A stretch of 64,000 nucleotides of DNA from the NCBI RefSeq assembly GCF_014839805.1, contig NC_051141.1, forward strand, positions 17,306,777 through 17,370,776. The letters run 5' to 3'. The notes beneath the pieces were generated by a model. That model did not search any database. It saw nothing but the letters and a program-made list of their open reading frames with translations, and was not told the origin of the DNA. Shown here in pieces: positions 1 through 12,100 of the stretch (position 1 is its first letter; each line of letters starts with the position of its first letter). The DNA is from Manduca sexta (Eukaryota; Arthropoda; Insecta; Lepidoptera; Sphingidae). The translations under genes and the position numbers were made by a program.

Positions 1-112
1 GTGTCTCACATCTGCGACAAGGATTCGGGCAACTGTACGTGCAAGAGCAAGTACGCCGGTCGCACTTGCAACCAGTGCGAAGCGGGGTACTTCAATTATC
101 CTACGTGCAAGC
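1..112 (+). CDS. LanA: LanA exon 1 of window (partial): LE repeat
   Basis: The reading frame is open from base 1, so the exon starts upstream of the window. It gives the C-terminal part of an LE repeat with the typical C-x-C...C-x-x-C spacing ([15 protein letters not shown]). It ends in phase 1 at a GTGAGT donor at 113. Confidence 0.9.
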
Positions 113-3100
113 GTGAGTATTGTTCATATTGGACGCATCGTTGATAGTCATTGACGTATATTCTATAGACACACACGTCCATATCCATATTTGTTCAAAA
201 TCTGAACTAAAACGGCAACATATACGTCACTGTTGTAACCTATTTATTCACTTGAACAACAAATAATTTTACTTATTTGATTAATATTTTTTATTCAAAT
301 CCAAGTTTACACTAAGACTCGAGTTTTTATATCATGAGCGCCACTCCGTAACCACAATCTGTCAATATTGAAAATACTAAAATCAGTTTGAATGGATTGC
401 AGTTCAATTCAGTTGAACACAGTGAATATTCGAAACGTCAAATCTAGTACGTAGTACATATATATCGATGTTGATAGTCATATTTATCATAGACATTATC
501 AATTCAATTGGGAAAAACAAATATATATCACCCATTTTTTTACTCACTTAGGATACATGTATGTAAACGGATCCATTAGTATAAAAAAATGTTTTCTGTA
601 AATCCCCCATTTTGCTGTTGACTACATGTTCAGCAAAATCTGTGAATGCAGATGTGTATTACATAAAAAAAGTATTGACAGTTATTTAATAAAGTATTTA
701 TGTAGCTACAGCGGTAGTCATATTCACTTATCTTACTATCTCAAAAATCTACTAAAGGCCCCTGTGGGCCTTTGCTAAACAATAACGTACTTTCTCTAGA
801 TTGTAACTGCGACACGAGCGGCACGGAGCCCGCCATTTGTGATGACGTCACGGGACAATGTATCTGCAAGGTCGGGTTCGGAGGACCGCGGTGTGACCAG
901 TGCCTCTCTGGGTAAGAAGATTCTAATTTAAACATCTTGTTGCTAACGGAATTGACTAACAATAAAATTTCCACTTTGTAGTAAACATTGTAAATACTTA
1001 ATTATAGGATTGACAACATTAAATTCAATTTAAAACTACAGTCAAATCAAATTAAAAGCCTTGATTTATTTAAAATAGCATATTTTTCATTTCCCTTTCT
1101 TATCCCCTTACGTTTTCATTAATTATGTCGTCAGCTCCTGGAACTGTGACTTTTTATATGACGGCGTGTTAAGGGCCGTTCAACTATTACGTATCGCAAT
1201 TTTTGAAGATTTTTGACCTCCCACCCCCGCACATGTAACGCGCCGTAACGATTTCCTATACGCCCCGGCCCTCTTCAAAAAGTTATGTAACTCTAAAATT
1301 ACATATTGTTTTTCGCAAAATACCGGAAAATCGCTAAAATACTTTAGTAATTGTTTTAAAATAAAAAATCCAATGTTACATAACGCGTTGTTCGAACCCC
1401 CCCTCCCGCGCCTGTAACGCATCGTAACATTTTACATAACCCCCCCTCCTCCAAATTGCGTTACGTAATACTTGAACGGCGCCTTACCTCCTTTTCCAAA
1501 ATTGCGGGGACCTCGTCCTCACCTTGTACAATATCTGCAACTATATTCTAAATTTTGGGGACCTCTTCATCATACAATCTGCAACTATATTCCAATTACT
1601 CTCATTCACAGGTACTACATGGAGGTCCGCGGGAGGGAGCGGCAGTGCGTGCCGTGCAACTGCGACCCCACCGGCTCGACTTCGACCAGTTGTTCAGCGG
1701 ACGGCAAGTGCAACTGTCTGTCCAACTTTGGAGGGAAGCAGTGCGACCAGTGCTCGCCTGGATACTATAAGTACCCGGAGTGCTTGCGTGAGTATTACTT
1801 TTATACATGTCACATTGAAACCTTTATTTATATCCGGTATTGGCTTACCTCTGTATGCTTGTTAAATATGTGCTATAAATTAAGTTGAAATTTAATCTGT
1901 TATCTAAAAACTGCATTCAGTTACAGAATATAATAGTAATAATATTTTACTTGCACACAAAAACGGTGGCCGTTGGGGTCGAAAGGTTCTAGAGTGGAGG
2001 CCACGTACAGGCAAGCGAAACGCCTATAAGGTGGACGGACGAGCTGGCTAAGGTCGCAGGAAGTCGCTGGATGCAGGCCGCTTCCAACAGATCGACGTGG
2101 AGATCCTTGGGGGAGGCCTACGTTCAGCAGTGGACTTCCTGTGGCTGAGATGAATGAATGAATGAATGAACACAAAAATGTAAAAACTATCGTTTCAGCT
2201 TCTATTGGTCGAATAACAAGACCCCCCCCCCTTCCTTTTTTGTGTTTTTCTTTAATATCTATCACGCACAGACATCGGACTGTTGCAATGTATTCTGTGT
2301 TAAGGTTATTTAATATATTTCCGCCCACAGCATGTAACTGCGATGTGTCCGGCTCTATCGGATCGACATGCGACGACAACGCCATCTGTCATTGCAAGCC
2401 GAACTTCGACTGGCCCGAAATGTGACCGCTGCCGCGAACAGTTTTACAACTACCCTGCTTGTGAAGAGTGCAACTGCGACCCTAGGGGAGTCATCGCTAC
2501 CTTTGCTGGTATGTTATTTAATTATCCACACATTATTCTATTTGTGCGTAACTTTTTAGCAATAAAACTATAAGTACATGTGTATATATCGAAGTGGGCA
2601 ACTAATTGAGTTAAGAGATATTTTTCGAAAATAGTTTACTAAATAAAAAAACACTGAAAAATGTTATAAAAAAAAATTATTGTAAACTTTCTTTTTGTCT
2701 ATGTTTCTTTTTTCTCTATTTGTTTTGTGTTAGTTTTTTTTTAATATTATACTTCTAGATTGTAAACCGTATGGACATCTGTGCGACAATAGGGCTTCTC
2801 ATTGAAAACCAGCGCTGCAGCTGTATTGCAGCAGCATTAAGCTGAATGAGTAGCCCATTGTTGGCACATTAATCTAACTGTCTATAAAAAAAATACTTTA
2901 TGTGTTATAACTGCATTTTGTGCCAATAAAAAAAACTCTTTTCTTTCTATCTTCTTTCAAATGTGCTGCGGCCCTATTTTCATAGTATGAAGTTCTTATG
3001 ACAGTGTAAACGCGTAACACGTGTTACGTTATCCGCGTGAAATTAGCGTTACGTGGTATGCATTATCAAAATACTATGTTATATGGGAATCAAGACCCTA

Positions 3101-6100
3101 TTTCAAGTATGTACAAAATTCAAAGTCGCAAAAAATCGCTTAATCCTTAACTACGGTAACTTAGGTAAAAATATAACACTTTTTTTTCTCAGATGATTGA
3201 GCAGTTCTGATTTGGGCGTCTCAAATCTCTTGTTTCGTGTCCAAAAGGTTTTACTAAAGTGGTTCAGATTCCTCATAATATATATTTTTTATGTAGATCT
3301 TCGTATGTTTGTTTGAAGTAGAAGATTAATATTGTATAATGTTTCTCATATAATTAGCAATGCAATATCCACATTTGTGATGTTTTGAACAAATGCAACA
3401 GGTGATATATTGTGTTACAATAAACTAAACCCCTTATTCATAAATGTTATTTATCTAAGGACGGAGCATTGCTGTGATAACAAGTCTGTTTCTCTTTTCA
3501 GGTTGCGGTTCAGTTCCCGCCGGAGAACTATGTCAGTGCAAGGAACGCGTTCAAGGGCGCATATGTAACGACTGTAAACCGTTGTTCTGGAACCTTCAGG
3601 AGTACAACCCTCATGGATGCGAAGGTGGAAATTTCTGTCGCAATTTTCTATCAAAAATTCTGTCGCAATCTTTTGTGTAACTTTAACCGTATACGCAACA
3701 CACGCAACTGGAGCTTTCAATAGCAAGAAATTTTCCCCACTTTTGAATCAAACAAATAAACTCTTCAGCTTTATATAAAAGTAAAGATTATAATTATTAT
3801 CACTAAATGTGCTATTCTCACAGGAGCTCTGCACACATAAAAACTTTTGAACAAAAACACATTTCCTTATAGCAAAGTCATCGCAGAAAATACAAAGCAA
3901 AAATACCTTTTGTCTCTCTCTCTCTCGTCTCTAAGATTGTTCATTTCTGTCCCGATAGAATGTAACTGCAACTTGGCCGGCACGCTCGGAGGTCTGGGCG
4001 CGTGCAACACCCGCTCCGGACAGTGTACGTGCAAGTTGCATGTGGGAGATAGACAGTGCGACCAGTGTCAGGACGGATTCTACAGGCTGCAGAACAACAA
4101 CGTGTTTGGATGTACCGGTGAGATCCTAAAAAAATATATTTCGTCTACATTATCTTCAAAATCAAGGGAGAAAAATTTATTGACATTGGCGTAGCACAAC
4201 AACACAGTGCTTGTAGCCATATATAAAAAAAAGGGAGAAAAAAATTATCAAGTCATTAACACGTTCAGCCCAACATGGCTGTTGTCGAATACTCACAATA
4301 TGACGCAATAATTCCGAAATAAATTTAATGTCTGTTGAAAACATTCTGCTATATTGTAGCTCGATATATTTTATATTTTTACGTGTATTCGCCTATTACA
4401 TTCTGCTATGAACTGCTGTCGTTATAAAGCTAAGGGCGAGGGAATGGATTTAATGTAGACGTGATTAGATGTTGTGTTGAAATTATTGAAAAAAAATTGG
4501 TAAACGTTATTGAGCCAAATGTGGTAGATTGACTATGCAAAAAGAGACAGAGCATTTCGCAGTCAGTTTTAAATATCGTTTTCTGTACATTGACGCGTGC
4601 GTATAACACGTGCAGAACTAGTCAAAACAATCAGAATTTGATAACTACATAACTACACATCAGTTCTGCAGTCACATGGCGTACCTAAAATGCGGACTTT
4701 TTTTATCATTTCATCAGACTATTTTGACTTCAAATAAATTTCCTCTATCTGTACTAGAATGCGACTGCGATATCGGCGGCTCGATCGACAACAACTGCGA
4801 CAAAGCTACTGGCCAGTGCCACTGCCACTCGCGAGTGGAAGGCAGGAGGTGCGACCGTCCCATCCGCGCCCATTACTTCCCCACCCTCCACCAGTACCAG
4901 TACGAGGTGGAGGATGGCGTGACGCTATCCGGGCCGGTGCGGTACAGGAACTCGGAGGAGGTGTTCCCTGGATACTCTTGGAAGGGATATGTAGTGTTCT
5001 CGATGTTGCAGGTTAGTTGAATTTTAGTTCTAGGTACAGATATTGTGATGTTCTAGCGTATCAGCTACGTTTGCGAGATTCTTGTCAGAATGAGTAATGT
5101 GCGAAATCGTTATACATATTATAGAAAGCATACGCATACTGTGTACACTTTGAAGGGGGTAAGGGGCCGTTCAAGTATTACGTAACGCATTTTTTGAAGA
5201 TTTTTGACCCCAGTGTAACGCGCCGTAACGTTTTCCTGTACGACACCCCCCTCTACAAAAGTTAAGTAACTCTAAAGTTAAATTTTTTTCTAATATTTAC
5301 AATTATTTTACGCCAAATACCGGAAGTCGCTAAAATACCTTTGTTATTGTTTTATAATAATAAAACCAATATTACATAACGCTTTGTACGAAACTCCCCT
5401 CCCGCCTCTGTAACGCATCGTAACTTTTAATAATATATAATAATATCAGCCCTGTATTATATACTTGCCCACTGCTGAGCACGGGCCTCCTCTACTACTG
5501 ACTCCCTCTCGTAACTTTTACTAGACCAAAATTGCATCACGTAATACTTGAACTGCTCCTAAGGCAGTATGTAAGCTTACAGGGGACGTGCGCAATCGCA
5601 GCCTGAAACTTTGTGAGCGGGGCGTTTGTAGTATTCGCGACATTCAACGCTATCATGAGCCGAGACAGTACAGTTGACAGTAATTTTGTTTACCATTAAA
5701 CGATCCTTTCTCCAGATCTGGTATGATTTGGGACCTATCAATAAATCAATAAAATATTTAATAAAAATGGCCACCCAAACACAAGATATAGGCAATAAAA
5801 TTATTAAAGGATAATTTCAGAATCAGACACTGACTGACGAAGATTACTCTCAATACGATTCAAATGTATTAAACATCTGGCTGGTGTAATATTAAAATGA
5901 TTAAACTTACACAACATAACTTATATTGGTGACTACTTACTATACACTAATGAAAATTAGTCTGGTACCCTATTCTGTCTCAAAAAGAAACAAAATCTTG
6001 ATTTTTATGTAAAAGATAGCTGAAAGAAATACCATCCAATGAACCTAAATAACGGTATCTTGTTTAGAACTTGTTAAAAAACCCTAAAAGAGTTTCTCTC

Positions 6101-9100
6101 AGTTTTACATACAAAACGATAAAACTATATTTACAAAACTTCGATTATCTCGAAATAGGTTTGCCCTGGCATACCGCTTTTGCGCTTAGCATGCCAGTAT
6201 TGCTCATTGAAGTATAATTTTGTTCCAGAACGAAGTGATCAACGTGGTGCAGATATACAAGTCGTCGTTATACCGCATGGTGATCAAGTACGCGAACCCC
6301 TTGCACGACAATGTGGTGGCCACGATCATCATAACGCCTGAGAGTGTCGTCGACATACAGCAGAAGTGAGTCCTTGTTTGCAATGGCTCCTTAATAAACT
6401 ATCGTAACTGAAATAATTGCGATTTACACTTTTACAGCGCTTCGTTAGGGGCCGTTCAAGTATTACATAACGCATTTTTTTAAGATTCTTGACCCCCCCC
6501 CCCCCCCACGTAACGCGTCGTATCATTTTCCTGTACGCCCCCCCCCCCTCCCCCTTCAAAAGAGATTTAACTCTAAAGTAATTTTTTTTCTAATATTCAC
6601 AATTATTTTACGCAAAATACTGGAAAGTCGCTAAAACACCTTTGTTATTGTTTTAAAATGAAAAAAAAACCAATGTTACATAACGCTTTGTTCGAACCCC
6701 TCCTCCCGCGTCTGTAACGCATCGTAACGTTTACAAGACCCCCTTCCCCCCCCAAATTGCGTTACGTAATACTTAAACGGCCCCTTATCTAAGTAGTGTA
6801 ATATGCACCTTTTCTCTATATACTAACTCGGTTCCAAACCCGCTAAAAAAGTTAATAAATGAAGATTTTTTATGGATTTGGTAGTAAATAGTATATAGAT
6901 AACGAAACGTCCAAAAGTGAAAATCATTATTTTCTTGATATGATACTTTACTTAGGAGTTATACTTTGTAGCATTGATAGAAACGCTGTATACAATCAGT
7001 CTTACTTATAAACTTGTTTTAGCGTTAAAAGATGGTTAAGAATTGCTTTAATAGCTGTCAAAAACATCACCGGTTTCCCAGTTTAAACCTTATTAAGAGG
7101 CAAGATGGCGGGTTTTGACTCACAGCTGATGGAAGAATTTTGCGTTTTAACTAAGCATAGCTTTGCGAAATATTATACAACACCCACCATACACCTTTGT
7201 GTATATATCTTAATACCACCCATAGTGGCACATGTGTGTCTCCGGGATCCGTCTGAGTATATCGGTTACCAACGGGCCGGCATAATTGTGTCGATTGGCG
7301 AGAGCAGTGGGGGTTTTTTCATAGAATTACAAAAGTCTAGTTGCTCTAAAATTATTTGCCTAAGTACATAAACCAAGTACCACATTAATTTTAGTTTAAT
7401 CAAAACGTTTCGATTTTTTTAAATTTTTTCCCGCGTTCCGAATCGGTGTGCCAGTTCGCCTCTACCTACTCACCTACAGACACACTCTCACCGTATCAGT
7501 GTGTATTGCGTCTTGCGTACCAAACACGCGCACAAAACATATTCTCTTTCTCTCGTTGGCTTTTACGAAACTTTGTGCTTCGAAAGTAATATGCAAGGTT
7601 GCCAAGTCTTTATATAATAATTTTGCATAATATCCCTTATTTAAATTAATATTTTTTTAAATTTATAATTCTAGGCATCATTTAATATAATTTTGTGTAC
7701 TGCGATCAATTATAGATTTTGTTATTATCAACGAAAACTGCGTGACTTTGACATTCTAGTTGTACTACGTATACATAATTGTAACTATTTCAGGTTTAAC
7801 GCGCTCCTCCGGCCGACACACTCACCGCAACTGATGACGGTCGCGGGCGAGAAAGGCAATGCGCCTGCGCACTTCGTCATGAACCCCGGCAACTGGACTG
7901 TCACAATCAAAACTACCAAGGAAGTCATGATTGTAAGTTAAACACTTAGAAAAAGATAATCATTTATATAGTTAAACCTGATTGATGGAATTTTTAAATG
8001 AACATTTTTATGTCGATAAGCAGTGAAAACTTGGTGAGTTTCTAGAAACACTATAATGTCTTTATCCTACAACTAAACAAATAGAAATATATAAAAATCG
8101 ACAACATTAATTAATATGAAAAGGGACTAGCTAAATAATCCATATTATTTATTTCAATTATTACAAAATAACGAGCAGGTGGTGCTACCTTTATGTCCGA
8201 AGGGATAGATGGAAGATAAATTTATAAAAAAATGTCTGTGAGATTAAACAATCTATTATTCGCTTCGTATCAATATCCGGAATCCATCTTGAGTCAAGCA
8301 CCTGTCTTTCCTGCCTTCTGTCAGCGTATTTCCGGTTCCCTCTCCGTTTTAGCCCCCACTATACCCCCACTTTGTCATTGAGCGCTTGTCAGGTGAAGGT
8401 CCGATTTTGGATCATTATAGCGTCGTTTTTCGCGCCGATCAGTTGTCAGCACAAGTAAAACTTCGCAATATTATCAAAATATTCGTTAATTTTGGAATTA
8501 TTAAAAAAAAAAAAATATTGGATTAGATTCCCTCTCCAGTGAATATGGAAGAAGAAAATTTAAAAACTGTTGTTGCGGATGATTCGAACCCACGAAAACG
8601 TGGACATTCTTCATCGTCGAGTTCTGATAGTGACAACGATTCATCATCGGACAAGGATATCGACCATCAGGAAACTAACGAAACCGTAAGCTATGCACAT
8701 TTTCAATTTCTAGCACAACAAGTTGCTTTTCTAACGAATCTCATTGAAAAACAAAATGAAAAAAGTCATGAAAATTTAATTAGTGCACAAGTCGTTTCTA
8801 ACGATTTGAATTTACGACGGCCTGTTAACAATGAAGGCAGTATTTGTAATCGGCTAAATATTTTATCCGAAGTAAGCACAACGGTTAAAGACCCTATTTA
8901 TCCAAAATCTGAAGATAGATACGTAGATAAACTATCGCAGTTGCAACGTTTTAAGTGTAACGATTGGTATTCTATTAGATTTTCGGATGCTCAGAAAAAA
9001 TATTTAACAACCCCGGTTTCATAGAGCTAGGAGTAAACGACGAATTAAAGCGTTTTGAAGCTTCTATGATAAAAGAAGACTCACGTTCACATTTATTAGA

Positions 9101-12100
9101 ACGTACCTGTGCGGGATTGACTAAAGCATTACTTTCTCAAAAGGATGAATTGCATAGAACACTACAAACACTAGTTGATTGGGCAAATGAAAGTAAAGAG
9201 TCTTTGAGCCCAAACTCCCTATTTGAGAAGATAGAAGAATTATTCAGCCATTTTCGAGTTCCTTCATTTCTGCAAAATCAGGATTGGATGGCAAAAATAG
9301 ACCTGAGCCAAGCTTATTTTCATGTGCCGATTGCTCATCAACATCGCAGATTCTTGAGGCTAAATTATCATCCAGATCCGAACCAGGACCGACTACTCCA
9401 GATGACATGCTTGCCGTTCGGCCTGTCGTCAGCACCAAGGACATTCGCCTCAATAACCAACTGGGTGGCCGAATTCCTAAGGAGTCACAATATCCGATGT
9501 GTCGTCTATCTCGACGATTTTCTTCTGGCAAACCAGTCCAAACTACAACTCGAGAAAGATATCGCATTCACAACAAAAATGTTACAAGTATTGGGTTGGA
9601 CAATCAACTTCAACAAGTCTGTACTGGCTCCGACAAAATGCCTCGAATATCTCGGCATAACTTGGGATACAAAACGCAACGCGAAATCCCTGTCGCAGTC
9701 AAAGTGCCAAACGCTACGCAAGGCACTTCAGTTACAGCTCACAAAGAGCAAGTGGTCCCTCAAACAGTACCAATCTCTAATGGGGAGACTCAATTTCGCA
9801 ACATTTGTAACTCCGAGAGGTCGGTTACACTGTCGTACACTGCAACACTACAGTCGACAGTTGCCAACCGAACATCCATACCGTCAGATCAGCATGCCAC
9901 AACCGGTCTGTTCGGAGATGGAATGGTGGTTTCAAGCCGTAGGAAAGACTATGCCGGTTCACGAGAGCCCAATAACTCATCTGCTGACTACAGATGCATC
10001 CGACATCGGCTGGGGAGCACAACTTGGCGACAAGTGCATAACGGGGACTTGGACAAAACAACAGAAGTCCTGGCATGCAAACAAAAGAAATGTTTGCAGT
10101 TTTTGCAGCAATACGAGACGAAGAGAATCAACTTCAATCTGCTCAGATACTACTACAAACGGACAATCGCACTGTAGTTTCGTATATAAACAAAGAGGGC
10201 GGCACGAAGTCACAAAAACTGCTCAGACAAACTCGACAACTTCTCGAAGTTTTAGACAGACGGGATATAAATCTGACAGCGCATTACTTGCCAGGAAGAT
10301 TCAATGCAGAAGTAGACGCTCTATCTCGCCAAAAATCTTGTCCAGAATGGTTATTGACAAATACGGCAACGAATTACATTTTTCAAATGTGGGGTACACC
10401 GGAGATAGATCTGTTTGCGTCCAAAACAGCTCATGTAGTACCCAGGTATATTTCAATGGACAGGGAAGATCGGGAAGCGCAAGGTTGCAACGCATTTTGT
10501 TACCAGTGGCATTACAACCTAGCATGGTTGTTCCCTCCACCAAATCTCATACCCAGAGTACTCAGACATTTGAATCAAGCCAGCGGGAAATACATTTTAA
10601 TAGCCCCCAGATGGAACAAGGTGTTTTGGCAAGCGGATGTTCAACTTCGAGCGCGAGAGCCTCCTTATCTAATTCCAGACTTATCTCACGTACTCATAGA
10701 TACGAAGACAGGTACGCATCCGCCTCAAGTTCAGAACCTAGTTTTGGAGGCATGGCTGATTTCGGGTGGCAAGATTTGTTAACCGACTGGACCGATCAAG
10801 AACGAGGGCTACTAATGTCAAGCTGGAGGAGCTCTACAATAAACACCTACAGGCCGGCATGGAACAGATGGAGGAACTGGTGCGAGTCCCATTCAGTTAA
10901 CCATAAATATCCCAATGCTGACCAAGTCGCTCGCTATCTAGCACATTTACACTGTGACATTGGTTTGGCATATAGAACTATCTTGGTGCATAAATCTGTA
11001 ATTTCTACATTCACACATGTAACTTCTAACATAGATTTATCGTCTAATTTCTTTGTAAAACATGTTCTAAGGGCTATTTCAGTAGCACGAGAAAAACCAG
11101 CAAAACCACCAATTTGGAATCCTAAACAGTTACTACAATACCTTAGTTCGTATTTTTTCGATGAAAACAACCTATTTCAAGTATCGAGACATACAGCCAT
11201 TTTATTACTACTAGCTTCAGGCCGACGAGTTCACGATCTTACATTGTTACGCACCGACAGCAAAAGTTTAATTTATGAGAACGGGAATATGGTATTGTGG
11301 CCGGCTTTTGGATCCAAAACCGATAACGAAAAGCATAGACAATCTGGGTGGAGGCTTAGAGTTCACCCTGATAAAAAATTAAACATAGTATTTTGGATTA
11401 CACAATTATTACATTTAACATCAAACCGTAGGCAAAACATAAATCACTTATTTATCACAACGTTGGGTGATGTCAAGCCTGCATCTAGAACCGTCATTGG
11501 TGGATGGATTAAAACTGTTTTAAGTTCGGCAGGTATAACTGCCACTCCAGGATCTGTTAGATCCGCAGTGTCCTCCCTGAATTTTGTAGAAAATTTCTCC
11601 ATAGACCAAATTCTCGAAACGGGAAATTGGAAAACCATTCATACATTTAAAAATTATTATCAGAGAGAGTTGATAAATTATGAATCAAATACACAAAATA
11701 ATTCACAATCATTGTCCAAATTTTTTGAGCCCGTTCATTAATTAAGGTTCATATTGTTATTCATGTTATTATTTAGCTACTTTGTACAACTCATAAGTAA
11801 TTTACAACAAATGAGTTTTTCATTAAATTACGATACCCATAATTTTACACATTATAGCGTCTTTATATTGAGCGCACCAGGTGATAACAAACACATCACT
11901 CAAGATGGATTCCGGATATTGATACGAAGCGAATAATAGAGAGTTTTTCCTAAAATAAAAACTTACCTATTATTTCTTCATCAATATCCGGAATCCAGGT
12001 AAGGTCTACCTGGTGCATCATGAGCTCTATAATGATCCAAAATCGGACCTTCACCTGACAAGCGCTCAATGACAAAGTGGGGGTATAGTGGGGGCTAAAA

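Larger units (their letters stand above)
2580..3490. other. LanA intron 4, no gene
   Basis: AT-rich intron with the stem-loop repeat at 2785 and the MITE G relative at 2970. Nothing else recognised. Confidence 0.6.
8253..11939 (+). mobile_element. DIRS-like tyrosine-recombinase retrotransposon, defective
   Basis: The element is 3.7 kb and lies in the LanA intron between exons 9 and 10. Both ends carry an exact 42-bp inverted repeat (8253-8294 and 11898-11939). Between them lie a gag-like ORF, reverse transcriptase, RNase H and a tyrosine recombinase (YR), the gene order of animal DIRS elements. There is no long terminal repeat, no integrase and no obvious target duplication, as expected for YR integration through a circle. 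It is defective: the gag ORF has a one-base loss near 9011, gag is joined to RT with the RT N-terminus missing (near 9243), and one extra A near 10083-10086 puts RNase H out of frame with RT. Terminal repeats are identical, so the insertion is probably recent. Confidence 0.88.

Noticed and set aside
1921..2385. 154-codon minus-strand ORF
   Set aside because: Complement of a LINE 3' end and of LanA exon 4; no independent support.
9284..10177. 297-codon ORF overlapping the DIRS RT
   Set aside because: Shadow frame of the RT; no DIRS protein motifs in it.
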